A stretch of 64,000 nucleotides of DNA, taken from contig CAJTVE010000003.1 in the NCBI GenBank assembly GCA_910579655.1, forward strand, positions 21,472 through 85,471, given 5' to 3'. This DNA comes from an uncultured Allobaculum sp. GTDB lineage: Bacteria; Bacillota_I; Bacilli_A; Erysipelotrichales; Erysipelotrichaceae. This document shows, in pieces, positions 1 through 7,360 of the stretch. The translations under genes and the position numbers were made by a program. Every line of letters begins with the position of its first letter. The stretch's first letter is position 1. The notes beneath the pieces were generated by a model. The model had not been told where the DNA came from. It was given only the letters and a program-made list of their open reading frames with translations, and did no database searches.

Positions 1-165
1 CCGATTTTTGAGATATTGCACCTGAGGATTAATGGGGTCTTTCTGATCATGGAAAACCAAGGATATCAAATAATACCGATCAGATATTGGGTTTTCAGAA
101 GGATCATAAGCGCCAATATCTCCAGATTCATCTATAAAAATGCTCAGTTCATTTGCACCACTCAT
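1..165 (-). CDS. DUF3800 domain protein, N-terminal fragment
   Basis: The first 55 codons of a gene that runs off the left edge. The motif IFIDESGD at residues 9-16 is the hallmark start of the DUF3800 family, a group of predicted metal-binding, nuclease-like proteins of unknown role often found in accessory DNA. The ATG at 165 is preceded by AGAGGG at a normal distance. A terminator-like hairpin sits directly upstream (178-204), so expression may depend on read-through of that hairpin. The family call rests on the N-terminal motif only, because the rest of the protein is outside the window. Confidence 0.75.
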   Translation of the reverse strand, partial: MSGANELSIFIDESGDIGAYDPSENPISDRYYLISLVFHDQKDPINPQVQYLKNR

Positions 166-177
166 AAGCCCTCTTAA

Positions 178-204
178 TAAAAAAAGGGGGAATAGCTCCC
201 CCCC
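178..204 (-). terminator. Terminator-like hairpin in the DUF3800 leader
   Basis: On the minus strand a G-run and a C-run (at least 5 pairs) flank a short AT-rich loop and are followed by seven T. It ends 13 bases before the DUF3800 start codon, a place where it would act as an attenuator rather than as the end of another gene. Confidence 0.6.
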
Positions 205-216
205 ACTCGGCGGACC

Positions 217-234
217 TGTCAACAACTGTTGACA
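217..234. promoter_or_regulatory. 18-bp palindrome upstream of DUF3800
   Basis: TGTCAACA and TGTTGACA are perfect inverted 8-mers around a 2-base centre. It lies just upstream of the G-rich hairpin and would form a second stem in the minus-strand leader RNA, or act as a DNA operator. Confidence 0.5.
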
Positions 235-346
235 ACCCCAATTAGTAATCTGATGATATCAGCACGAAGGGCGGTGGTCAAGGTATCTCCCTCTCAATAG
301 TTTTCGATCTGAAAGCCCACCTACAGTACAATAGAGCCAAATATAT

Positions 347-374
347 TTGACATTTACACCGCGGTTTTTAAATA
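347..374 (+). promoter_or_regulatory. Candidate promoter of the small lipoprotein gene
   Basis: A perfect -35 TTGACA at 347-352 is followed after 16 bases by TAAATA, a weak -10. It lies about 40 bases upstream of the ribosome binding site of the gene at 411. Confidence 0.4.
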
Positions 375-410
375 GTAAAATAAATGCAAAACTCAGAAGG
401 AGAAAAAACT

Positions 411-584
411 ATGACATTTCGAAAACTCGGCCTGGCTGCGCTTTGCGGTTTTGCTTTGCTCATTGGCGGATGCTCTTCTTCCCAGCCGGAATCAGAAGAA
501 GAATCCATGATGAAACTGGATGAATATAATTCTTACTGGTCCAGCAAAAATGCAGATTCATCAACTGTTTCTTCAGAAAACTGA
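411..584 (+). CDS. Small secreted lipoprotein, unknown function
   Basis: A 57-residue protein with a short positive N-terminus, a hydrophobic stretch and a lipobox LIGGC at about residues 16-20, so the mature lipid-anchored peptide is only about 38 residues, rich in Ser and Glu. The ATG at 411 is chosen over an in-frame ATG at 384 because AGAAGGAG lies just ahead of 411 and would be inside the longer reading frame. A strong terminator follows at 658-703, so it is a single-gene transcript. No functional domain is recognisable. Confidence 0.7.
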   Translation: MTFRKLGLAALCGFALLIGGCSSSQPESEEESMMKLDEYNSYWSSKNADSSTVSSEN

Positions 585-657
585 TCTTCAATCCGCATTC
601 ATACTGAAATATCCATCTGTGGAATGAAAGGAATCCATTTCTCTTTTCAAAAATCAA

Positions 658-703
658 GCCCTGCGCATTCCAGAATTTTTTCTGGCTGCGCAGGGCATTT
701 TTT
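658..703 (+). terminator. Rho-independent terminator after the lipoprotein gene
   Basis: GCCCTGCGCA pairs perfectly with TGCGCAGGGC, an inner CCAG/CTGG extends the stem, and a T-run follows. Confidence 0.85.
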
Positions 704-743
704 AGTGAGGCCGTCAAGATTCCAGACCAAAAGTCCTTCTCAC

Positions 744-776
744 AAAAAAGAGCAGCTATTCTGGCTTTGCTGCTCC
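744..776 (-). terminator. Terminator of tgt
   Basis: On the minus strand GAGCAGC pairs with GCTGCTC and is followed by six T. The stem begins inside the last codons of tgt. Confidence 0.75.
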
Positions 777-2039
777 TTTAGGGGAATGTCCATAGTAATT
801 GGACATAAATTCTTTTTTATATTCTTCAAATCGGCCATCGAGAATTGCCTGGCGGATTTCTTCGGTTAAACGAAGCGTAAAACGAAGGTTGTGAATGCTG
901 GCCAGATTGAAGTAGTGGGCTCTGTCTTCCGGATCCTGGCTCTTTAACAAATCCCGCAGCTGACCACGGGTCCAGCCTGCTTTGCAGACGGGACAGTCGC
1001 AGCCCTCATCAAGCGGTTGATCACTGTTGGCAAACTTTTCAATATTGATATAACCGTATTTCGTGTAAATTCGACCGTGTCTGGCCTCACGAGTCGGGGC
1101 AACACAATCAAATGTATCAGCACCGTTTTCCGATCCGATCAGAATGTCATCTGGACGGGACAGACCGAGCAGATGACGAGGCTTGCCTTCTGGCAGTTCT
1201 TCATTGCACCAGCGCAAAATGTTGTGCAGGTCACTTTTCAGAAATGCGCCGCCAAGACCATAACCGTCAAAGTCCATGGCTCCCAGTTTTCTGGCCGTGG
1301 AACGACGTAAATCTTCCCAGCGCCCTCCTTGCAGAACCCCATACAAAGACTGGCGATAGCCCAGATCATCGCGATGTTTTTTATGTTCTTCCAAAGAAAT
1401 CTGGGCCCAGCGTTCTGTTCGGGCCAGGGCTTCGACATTGTACTCATATGAATCCGCCAGTGAAGTCAGTTCATCGAATGCCATATGAATATCGGCACCG
1501 ATTCGGTTCTGGATATCCATAGATTCTTTGGGGCCAATGAAGTCATCCTGATCTGTAAACGGATCATGGAAATGGATGCCATCTTCCGTCACAATCGCCA
1601 GGCGGTCTTTTTTCGGAGCATTGGTCACTTCTTTTTCACGCTCCATCGAGACCACTTTTCCAATGCCGCTGCCAAGTGACATCACCTGGAAACCGCCGGA
1701 GTCCGTTAAGGTCGGTCCATTCCAGCCGGACCACTTGGCCAGGCCGCCATTTTTGGCAATCTCATAAGATTTGTTTCGCAAGTGATATCCATTGGAAAGC
1801 ATGGCCTGCGCATAGATGGAGTGCAGATCATCCATGCTTAAAAAGCGGACTTCTCCATGTGTGCCAACGCACATAAAGGCTGGTGTTTTGATGTCGCCAT
1901 GCGGTGTATGAATGGTGCCCGCCCGTCCTAACTGGCCGGGAATCCGGGCTTCGATATCAAAGCTTAATCCTTTTAATTCTGGAGCAGAATTATGGTCAGA
2001 CGCTTCGGTCTGGACGGTGTTTTTTATTTCTTCCTGCAT
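756..2039 (-). CDS. tgt: tRNA-guanine transglycosylase family protein (queuosine base insertion)
   Basis: A 427-residue TGT-family enzyme that exchanges guanine 34 of GUN-anticodon tRNAs for a queuosine base. Visible: the DSGGFQV active-site segment, GVLQGG, FDCVAPTR with the second catalytic Asp, and a C-terminal zinc site CxCxxC plus a downstream His. The ATG at 2039 has AGAAAGGAG in front; an in-frame ATG 21 bases upstream lies before that site. Base-pocket residues differ from the bacterial norm: FDELT instead of FDECT, and GGAFLKS instead of GGLAVGE. By eye these match positions that set preQ1 versus queuine choice. The gene follows a queuosine-precursor transporter, pointing to salvage of an imported base. 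Confidence 0.92.
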   Translation of the reverse strand: MQEEIKNTVQTEASDHNSAPELKGLSFDIEARIPGQLGRAGTIHTPHGDIKTPAFMCVGTHGEVRFLSMDDLHSIYAQAMLSNGYHLRNKSYEIAKNGGLAKWSGWNGPTLTDSGGFQVMSLGSGIGKVVSMEREKEVTNAPKKDRLAIVTEDGIHFHDPFTDQDDFIGPKESMDIQNRIGADIHMAFDELTSLADSYEYNVEALARTERWAQISLEEHKKHRDDLGYRQSLYGVLQGGRWEDLRRSTARKLGAMDFDGYGLGGAFLKSDLHNILRWCNEELPEGKPRHLLGLSRPDDILIGSENGADTFDCVAPTREARHGRIYTKYGYINIEKFANSDQPLDEGCDCPVCKAGWTRGQLRDLLKSQDPEDRAHYFNLASIHNLRFTLRLTEEIRQAILDGRFEEYKKEFMSNYYGHSPKGAAKPE

Positions 2040-2060
2040 AGAAAACTCCTTTCTGAACAA

Positions 2061-2100
2061 AAGACTGGATCTCTTTGTTTGGATAAAGAAACCCAGTCTT
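2061..2100 (-). promoter_or_regulatory. Long hairpin ahead of the tgt ribosome binding site
   Basis: AAGACTGG and CCAGTCTT are perfect inverted 8-mers, and the inner sequence continues the stem with G-U pairs to about 16 pairs. It sits 10 bases upstream of the tgt SD, so it could act as an mRNA control or processing element between the two genes. Confidence 0.5.
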
Positions 2101-2121
2101 CTGGTTCGTTCTATTTTTTTG

Positions 2122-2153
2122 AGGCTGACTACTTCGATCCGACAAATCAGCCT
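2122..2153 (-). promoter_or_regulatory. Second stem in the yhhQ-tgt spacer
   Basis: AGGCTGA and TCAGCCT form a 7-bp stem with an 18-base loop. On the minus strand it is followed by an A-rich tract, not by T, so it is not a terminator for yhhQ. Confidence 0.4.
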
Positions 2154-2180
2154 GGAAAGGGCTGAAAATTAAGCGGCCGG

Positions 2181-2840
2181 CTAAGCCTTGGCTGCTTCTT
2201 TTGGATCATGGCTGAGATAGACAGCCAGTTTTTTCTGGATTACGGCTTCAACTGGGGAAAGAATCAGTTCCAAGCCCATCCCTAGTATATAAGCAAAAAC
2301 TGCCTGCGCAAGGAATTCGTTAAACGGAAGCACCCCGATAAATGCGATAGTTTCAAACGTTGCTGAATCCAGAATATGCGCAAATGCACTTGAACATAAG
2401 GCACGGGCAATAAAGCTGTGAGCAAAGATCGAGTTGGAGGATTTCATCTTGATAAACAGATAGTTGTTTAACAGGTTGGACAGCAGATATCCGCATAGAG
2501 AACCCAGAATGATTCTTGGCGAAAAACCAAGAACGGAAGCAAAGGCTTCCTGCAGATCCCATCCCGGATAAGGGGGCAGTGCAATAACCGCATAGAAAAC
2601 CACAACCGCGATCAGATTGACCAGAAAGCCTGACAGGATCACCCGAGTTGCAATTTTCTTGCCAAACAGCTCGATGATCAAGTCGCCAAGAATATAGGTC
2701 AGCGGAAACAAAACCAGTCCGCCATCTACCGCAATTCCCGCCAGATTCCAGAGCTTGATCGCACTGAGATTGGAAATCAGCAGTGTGCCGGCACTTAATG
2801 CCGTAAAGTAGATCAGTAATTTTAATTTTCTGTCGTTCAT
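2181..2840 (-). CDS. yhhQ: Queuosine precursor transporter, YhhQ/QPTR family
   Basis: A 219-residue polytopic membrane protein with about six hydrophobic segments. The family signatures are VDGGLVLFPLTYILGD at about residues 38-53 and SNLLNNYLFIKMK near 120, typical of the DUF165/YhhQ transporters that import queuosine precursors. It is followed at 141 bases by tgt on the same strand, the usual partner. No queC-D-E-F synthesis genes are in the window, so the pair looks like a salvage cassette. The ATG at 2840 is preceded by only a modest AAAGG. Confidence 0.88.
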   Translation of the reverse strand: MNDRKLKLLIYFTALSAGTLLISNLSAIKLWNLAGIAVDGGLVLFPLTYILGDLIIELFGKKIATRVILSGFLVNLIAVVVFYAVIALPPYPGWDLQEAFASVLGFSPRIILGSLCGYLLSNLLNNYLFIKMKSSNSIFAHSFIARALCSSAFAHILDSATFETIAFIGVLPFNEFLAQAVFAYILGMGLELILSPVEAVIQKKLAVYLSHDPKEAAKA

Positions 2841-3226
2841 ACCTTTTAGTATAGACAGATTTCTGCTTGCTTCCCTGTCTGGAGCGCTTTCACTTTTATG
2901 GACTGGATACCATTATCCGCTGTCCACGGTATTTTCTGAAATTTCTGTTTGTCAAACGAATCGATTCCCAAAAAAAATCAATTTTCAGATGCTGTTTCGG
3001 CTTTAAGATAATTCTGAATGATCAAACGGATTTTAACAGTTAAATACCAGATTCTTCAAAAATGGAAAAACAATCCTTGGTTTTATCCGCTCTGGAAGCT
3101 GTGAAAAGCTATGCCTCTTATGCCTTGACCAGTCGCCTGAAGCGCCATGAAAAAAGCCATGGCCTTTATTGGAGGTCATGACTTGATTCATCTTTGTCTT
3201 TCCTGACTGATTGATGCCAGTCTCAA
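2841..3226. other. Intergenic region between htpG and yhhQ
   Basis: 386 bases without a convincing gene. It must hold the yhhQ promoter; TTCAGA and GATAAT at 17-base spacing on the minus strand (2912-2940) is the best but weak candidate. A half-palindrome GCGCTTTCA at 2884-2892 resembles one arm of a catabolite response element. No clear T-tailed terminator for htpG was found, only a short GCCATG/CATGGC stem near 3150. Confidence 0.4.
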
Positions 3227-5143
3227 TTATTCTGCAAGCAAGGCAGTGACTTTGCGGGCGTATTCAACTGGATCGGCAATTGGGAAGCCTTCAATCATGC
3301 AGGCCTGATCGTAGAGAACCTGCGCAATGGCTTTCACTTTTTCCTTATCGGTTGAATAATCAGCCCGTAAGGTTGTCCAGATCTTGTTGTTCGGGTTGAT
3401 TTCCAGGATTCGCTGGGCTTTCATGCCAGGAACAGGTTCTTCACCGGACTGCTGGGCCATGAGAGTGAACATCCGTTCCATTTCAAAGGACATGCCATCA
3501 CCGGCTACCAGCATAACAGGGTCGTCCACGAGCCGGTTAGACAGACGGACTTCACTGACTTCTGGCAAGGCTTCTTTCATGAATTCAAGCAAATCTTTGT
3601 TTTCTTCGTTCTGGTTCTTTAAAGCTTCTTTTTCTTCATCGGAATCCAGATTCAGATCGCCCTGCTGCGCATTTTTAAAGGCGTGGTCTTCATAAGTGCC
3701 AATGGTCTGCAGGACAAATTCATCGATTTCATCGGTTAAGAACAGAACTGGAATGTTCTTGGATTTCAGCTTCACTACCGTTGGCAGTTTTGCCATAGCA
3801 GCTGGATTGGTGCCGGAAACATAGTAGATTTCTTTGGCCTCTTCAGGCAGACTCTTGACAAAGTCAGCCAGGCTTTCCAGTTTTCCGTCATTTGAGGTGT
3901 AGAACATCAGCAGATCCTGAAGTTTATCCTTGTCCTGGCCCATGGAATTATAGAGACCAAATTTCAAATCCAGACCGAAATTCTTCCAGAATCCTTCGTA
4001 TTTTTCCGGATCCTTTTTCAGCATCGAACTCAGTTCGCCCAGAACTTTCTTTTCAATTCGGTTTTTGATCACGCGCAGCTGATGGTCATGCTGCAGCATT
4101 TCACGGCTGATATTCAAGGACAGATCCTGAGAGTCCACCAGACCTTTTACGAAGCGCAGATAGTCTGGCAGCAAAGACTCACAGTTGTTTTCAATCAGCA
4201 CACCGCGAGAGTACAGCTGCAGACCTGGTTTGTATTGCCGGCTGTAGAAGTTTTCCGGTCGGCGGGCTGGGATATACAGCAGCGAGGTAAAGGAGACAGA
4301 TCCTTCCACACTGAAGAAGATTTTTTCGAGCGGTTTCTGGAAATCATAGAAATGATCCTGGTAGAAGCGGTCGAATTCTTCCTGCGTGATGTCTGCTTTA
4401 TTGCGTTTCCACAATGGAACCATAGAGTTGAGTGTCCGCAATTCTTTTGCACTCTCATAAGAAGGGGTTTCATTGTTTTCGTCGCCTTCCACCCGTTTCT
4501 GGATTTCCACTTCCATCTGAATTGGATAGCGGATATAGTCGGAGTATTTCTTCACCAGATCCTGGATCTGATAAGAGTCAAGGTACTGGGAATACGAATC
4601 CAGATCGTCGTCTGCTTTCAGCTTCAGAATAATCGTTGTTCCATGGCCTTCTTTTTTTGCCGGATCCAGCGTATATCCCTCGGTTCCATCCGATACCCAC
4701 TTCCATGCCTGATCGCTTTCAACCGAGCGGGAAATAACCGTGACTTCATCGCTGACCATGAAAGCAGAGTAGAATCCAACACCAAACTGACCGATAATAT
4801 CTACGTCATTCTGGGCTTCTTCTTGTTTTTTGAGCTGTTCTTTAAAGGCTAAAGAACCAGATTTGGCGATCGTTCCGAGATTTTCTTCCAGTTCTTCTTT
4901 CGTCATTCCAATTCCGTTATCCGTTAAAGTCAGGGTTCGATTTTCCTGATCCAGATCAATCCGGACAGCCAGATCTTGTGGAGTCTGGCCATGTTCCAGC
5001 GCATACAGATAATATTTGTCGATGGCATCGGATGCATTGGAGATCAGCTCACGCAGGAAAATCTCTTTATGCGTATAGATCGAGTTAATCATTAAATCGA
5101 GCAATCGTTCCGATTCAGCCTGGAATTTTTTTCGTTCTGACAT
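3227..5143 (-). CDS. htpG: Molecular chaperone HtpG (Hsp90 family)
   Basis: A 638-residue ATP-dependent cytosolic chaperone that refolds and remodels client proteins. The N-terminal GHKL ATPase domain shows RELISNASDAIDK, DNGIGM and GQFGVGFYS in order, followed by the middle domain and a C-terminal dimer domain. The length is normal for bacterial HtpG. The ATG at 5143 follows AAGGAGG, so it is preferred to an in-frame ATG seven codons upstream that lies ahead of this site. A CIRCE-like operator and a good promoter lie immediately upstream, suggesting HrcA repression and heat induction. Confidence 0.96.
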   Translation of the reverse strand: MSERKKFQAESERLLDLMINSIYTHKEIFLRELISNASDAIDKYYLYALEHGQTPQDLAVRIDLDQENRTLTLTDNGIGMTKEELEENLGTIAKSGSLAFKEQLKKQEEAQNDVDIIGQFGVGFYSAFMVSDEVTVISRSVESDQAWKWVSDGTEGYTLDPAKKEGHGTTIILKLKADDDLDSYSQYLDSYQIQDLVKKYSDYIRYPIQMEVEIQKRVEGDENNETPSYESAKELRTLNSMVPLWKRNKADITQEEFDRFYQDHFYDFQKPLEKIFFSVEGSVSFTSLLYIPARRPENFYSRQYKPGLQLYSRGVLIENNCESLLPDYLRFVKGLVDSQDLSLNISREMLQHDHQLRVIKNRIEKKVLGELSSMLKKDPEKYEGFWKNFGLDLKFGLYNSMGQDKDKLQDLLMFYTSNDGKLESLADFVKSLPEEAKEIYYVSGTNPAAMAKLPTVVKLKSKNIPVLFLTDEIDEFVLQTIGTYEDHAFKNAQQGDLNLDSDEEKEALKNQNEENKDLLEFMKEALPEVSEVRLSNRLVDDPVMLVAGDGMSFEMERMFTLMAQQSGEEPVPGMKAQRILEINPNNKIWTTLRADYSTDKEKVKAIAQVLYDQACMIEGFPIADPVEYARKVTALLAE

Positions 5144-5157
5144 AAAATCCTCCTTGA

Positions 5158-5184
5158 TTAGCACTTAAACATTTTAACTGCTAA
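5158..5184 (-). promoter_or_regulatory. CIRCE-like HrcA operator of htpG
   Basis: Reading the plus strand, TTAGCACTT, nine bases, then AACTGCTAA: 15 of 18 positions agree with the CIRCE consensus (TTAGCACTC, nine bases, GAGTGCTAA) and the spacing is exact. It starts one base after the -10 box and ends next to the htpG SD, so it covers the transcription start. Confidence 0.75.
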
Positions 5185-5185
5185 A

Positions 5186-5214
5186 ACTATAGGCCACCAG
5201 ATATTCATTTGCAA
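5186..5214 (-). promoter_or_regulatory. htpG promoter
   Basis: TTGCAA (5209-5214) and TATAGT (5186-5191) with 17-base spacing, a good vegetative-type promoter directly abutting the CIRCE-like element. Confidence 0.7.
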
Positions 5215-5481
5215 GCAGTTCGCCAACTTCTATTTTTTCCAATACAAAACAGATATCTTTTGATTCATATCTTTATTTTTCTGTCTCGTTTTTCCAAGAA
5301 ATCGTGACTCATTCCAAGCTCCCTTCTGCCCGTTTCGTCTGGTATGGCTTATCCGGCAATCCTCTATTTTCCTGTTTATGGATAGCCAGGCGGCTTTTTC
5401 AGGGGGCGAAAGCCTGTCCTGGATCTGGGATTCAATTGGCCGGCATTCTTCTTATTTCATCCATAAAGATTTATATTATTC

Positions 5482-5510
5482 TTTACATAAAGCACATAAG
5501 GAACTAAGAT
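5482..5510 (+). promoter_or_regulatory. Candidate promoter of the first MATE gene
   Basis: TTTACA and TAAGAT separated by 17 bases, about 110 bases upstream of the start codon at 5619. Confidence 0.5.
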
Positions 5511-5570
5511 AATTCAAGGTTATCCTCTGGTCCTGAATCAGTGACCTGTAGAAGAAGAGACTCGTACAAA

Positions 5571-5602
5571 GAAAACCTGAATAAACGAAAACCTGAATAA
5601 GA
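5571..5602 (+). repeat. Short tandem repeat before the first MATE gene
   Basis: GAAAACCTGAATAA occurs at 5571 and again at 5587, a 16-base period, directly ahead of the gene's SD (AAGAAAGGA). Confidence 0.65.
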
Positions 5603-5618
5603 GAAGAAAGGAAACTAT

Positions 5619-6986
5619 ATGGCAGACCAAAAAGCCGCAATGGACTTTGGCAAGGGACCGATCGGCTCGCTTCTGATGCGCTCAGTACTCCCCTTGCTTG
5701 CAGCCCAATTGCTTAACTTGCTTTACAACATTGTCGACCGAATTTATATTGCCAGGATTCCGGAATGCGGACAGGAATCACTGGCCGGTCTTGGGCTGTG
5801 CTTTCCCTTGATCACGATTATGACCGCCTTTATCAACCTGTTTTCTTCAGGCGGCGCCAGTCTGGCTGCCATTGCCTGGGGCCAGAAACGAATCGAGAAG
5901 TCTCAGAAAATCATGAATACGTCGTTTTATCTGCTTGTCTTTGGCTCTCTGGTCCTTGGCGGACTCGGACTGCTGTTTTCCAGAGGGCTGCTCCAGCTGT
6001 TTGGCGCAGATGAGATCATGCTGCGGTATTCACTTCCCTACTTACGGATTTATCTGTGCGGCAATCTTTTCTCATTTATCTCTCTGGGACTTAATCCCTT
6101 TTTCAATGCCCAGGGTCGCTTTTTTACCGGAATGGCCAGTATTCTGATCGGTGCTTTCTGCAACATCCTGCTCGATCCGGTTTTTATTTTCGTGTTGAAT
6201 CTTGGAATCAACGGAGCTGCGATTGCCACAGTCCTGGCTCAGGTTCTGGCTGCCCTATTTGCGTTCTGTCAGATGCGAAGCCAGCGTTCCTTCTGGAAAA
6301 TCGAACCCTTTTCCACAAAATTCTGCTCCTGGTCTGTCATTTCGGATATCACTTCCCTGGGGCTGGCAGGGTTTATCATGCAGCTGACCAATTCCCTGGT
6401 CCAGATTGCCCAGAACCAGGTGCTCATCAATCTTGGCGGCAACGAGTATGTGACCGTCATGACGATCGTCAATTCAGTCCGGCAAATTACCGACACCGTT
6501 GTCTTTGCCCTGGCGGATGGAACGTCCCCCTTACTCAGCTACTGTTATGGAGCCGGCCTCTATTCCCGCCTGAAAAAACTGATCCGGATTATGACCGGCC
6601 TTCTTTGCGGATATACGCTGTTGATGTGGATTTTCATTCTGGTCATTCCCGATGCTTTTGTCGCTCTGTTTGATTCAGGAACCGGGCTTCGGCAGGCAGC
6701 TGTTCATGGCATGAACATTTACTTCTTCGCCTATATTTTCCAGGCCCTTCAATACAGCGGTCAGACGGTCTTTAAAGCGTTGAACAAGAAAAAGCAGGCC
6801 ATCTTCTTTTCCCTGTTCCGTAAAGTCGTCATTGTTCTGCCCTTGATCTACCTTCTTCCCCTGATCTGGACACCGCCGGTTTATGGAGTTTTTGCCTCAG
6901 AACCCATTTCAAATGTGATCGGAGGCCTGGCCTGCTTTATCACCATGTATTTCACGGTCTATCGAAGACTTGAACCAAACTCCTGA
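5619..6986 (+). CDS. MATE family efflux transporter
   Basis: A 455-residue, 12-helix membrane protein of the MATE (multidrug and toxin extrusion) family, which exports cationic compounds using a Na+ or H+ gradient. The start resembles other clostridial MATE proteins: GPIGSLLMRSVLPLLAAQLLN then YNIVDRIYIA, and the two six-helix halves are visible. The substrate cannot be predicted. It is transcribed alone, with its own promoter (5482) and terminator (7069). A second, different MATE gene lies at 42647; both have tandem repeats just before the start codon. Confidence 0.9.
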   Translation: MADQKAAMDFGKGPIGSLLMRSVLPLLAAQLLNLLYNIVDRIYIARIPECGQESLAGLGLCFPLITIMTAFINLFSSGGASLAAIAWGQKRIEKSQKIMNTSFYLLVFGSLVLGGLGLLFSRGLLQLFGADEIMLRYSLPYLRIYLCGNLFSFISLGLNPFFNAQGRFFTGMASILIGAFCNILLDPVFIFVLNLGINGAAIATVLAQVLAALFAFCQMRSQRSFWKIEPFSTKFCSWSVISDITSLGLAGFIMQLTNSLVQIAQNQVLINLGGNEYVTVMTIVNSVRQITDTVVFALADGTSPLLSYCYGAGLYSRLKKLIRIMTGLLCGYTLLMWIFILVIPDAFVALFDSGTGLRQAAVHGMNIYFFAYIFQALQYSGQTVFKALNKKKQAIFFSLFRKVVIVLPLIYLLPLIWTPPVYGVFASEPISNVIGGLACFITMYFTVYRRLEPNS

Positions 6987-7068
6987 AACCCACACTGCCA
7001 TGAATTTTTCTATAAGCCGTAAAAAAAGCAGAATTCAAAAAACGAATCCTGGATATTCATCCATTTTC

Positions 7069-7098
7069 AGGCCGGTTTCTTTGCAAACCGGCCTTTTT
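7069..7098 (+). terminator. Terminator after the first MATE gene
   Basis: AGGCCGGTTT pairs with AAACCGGCCT and is followed by a T-run. The 170 bases beyond it, up to the next terminator, hold nothing recognisable. Confidence 0.88.
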
Positions 7099-7266
7099 GC
7101 AAGCCGGTAGATCATTGCTATCCAAGCCTTGCTGGATAAATCTGCCCCGTCTTTTCCTTCTATCTTTCCCTTCTGCCTTTTCTGTCTTTTCTGTTTTTTT
7201 TCTCTTGATCAAAAGACCGTTTTAGACGGCAATCGATCTATGCGTCTGTCTATATAAAAAGGATAA

Positions 7267-7300
7267 AAAGGCTCCAAAGACCAGTTTGGTCGGGAGCCTT
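7267..7300 (-). terminator. Terminator of the AraC-family gene
   Basis: On the minus strand AAGGCTCC pairs with GGAGCCTT and is followed by T-rich sequence; an inner GACC/GGTC extends the stem. Confidence 0.8.
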
Positions 7301-7360
7301 CAAAAAAACGAATAGTCTGGATCTGGATTTTGCGCTTCATGCCTGGTATTGAAGTTTTCT

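Noticed and set aside
2841..2960. preQ1 riboswitch before yhhQ
   Set aside because: The stem AGACAG/CTGTCT and the following bases do not carry the preQ1-I, II or III core as I know them.
4082..4852. 256-codon plus-strand open frame inside htpG
   Set aside because: Antisense to a clear htpG reading frame; no SD and no family resemblance.
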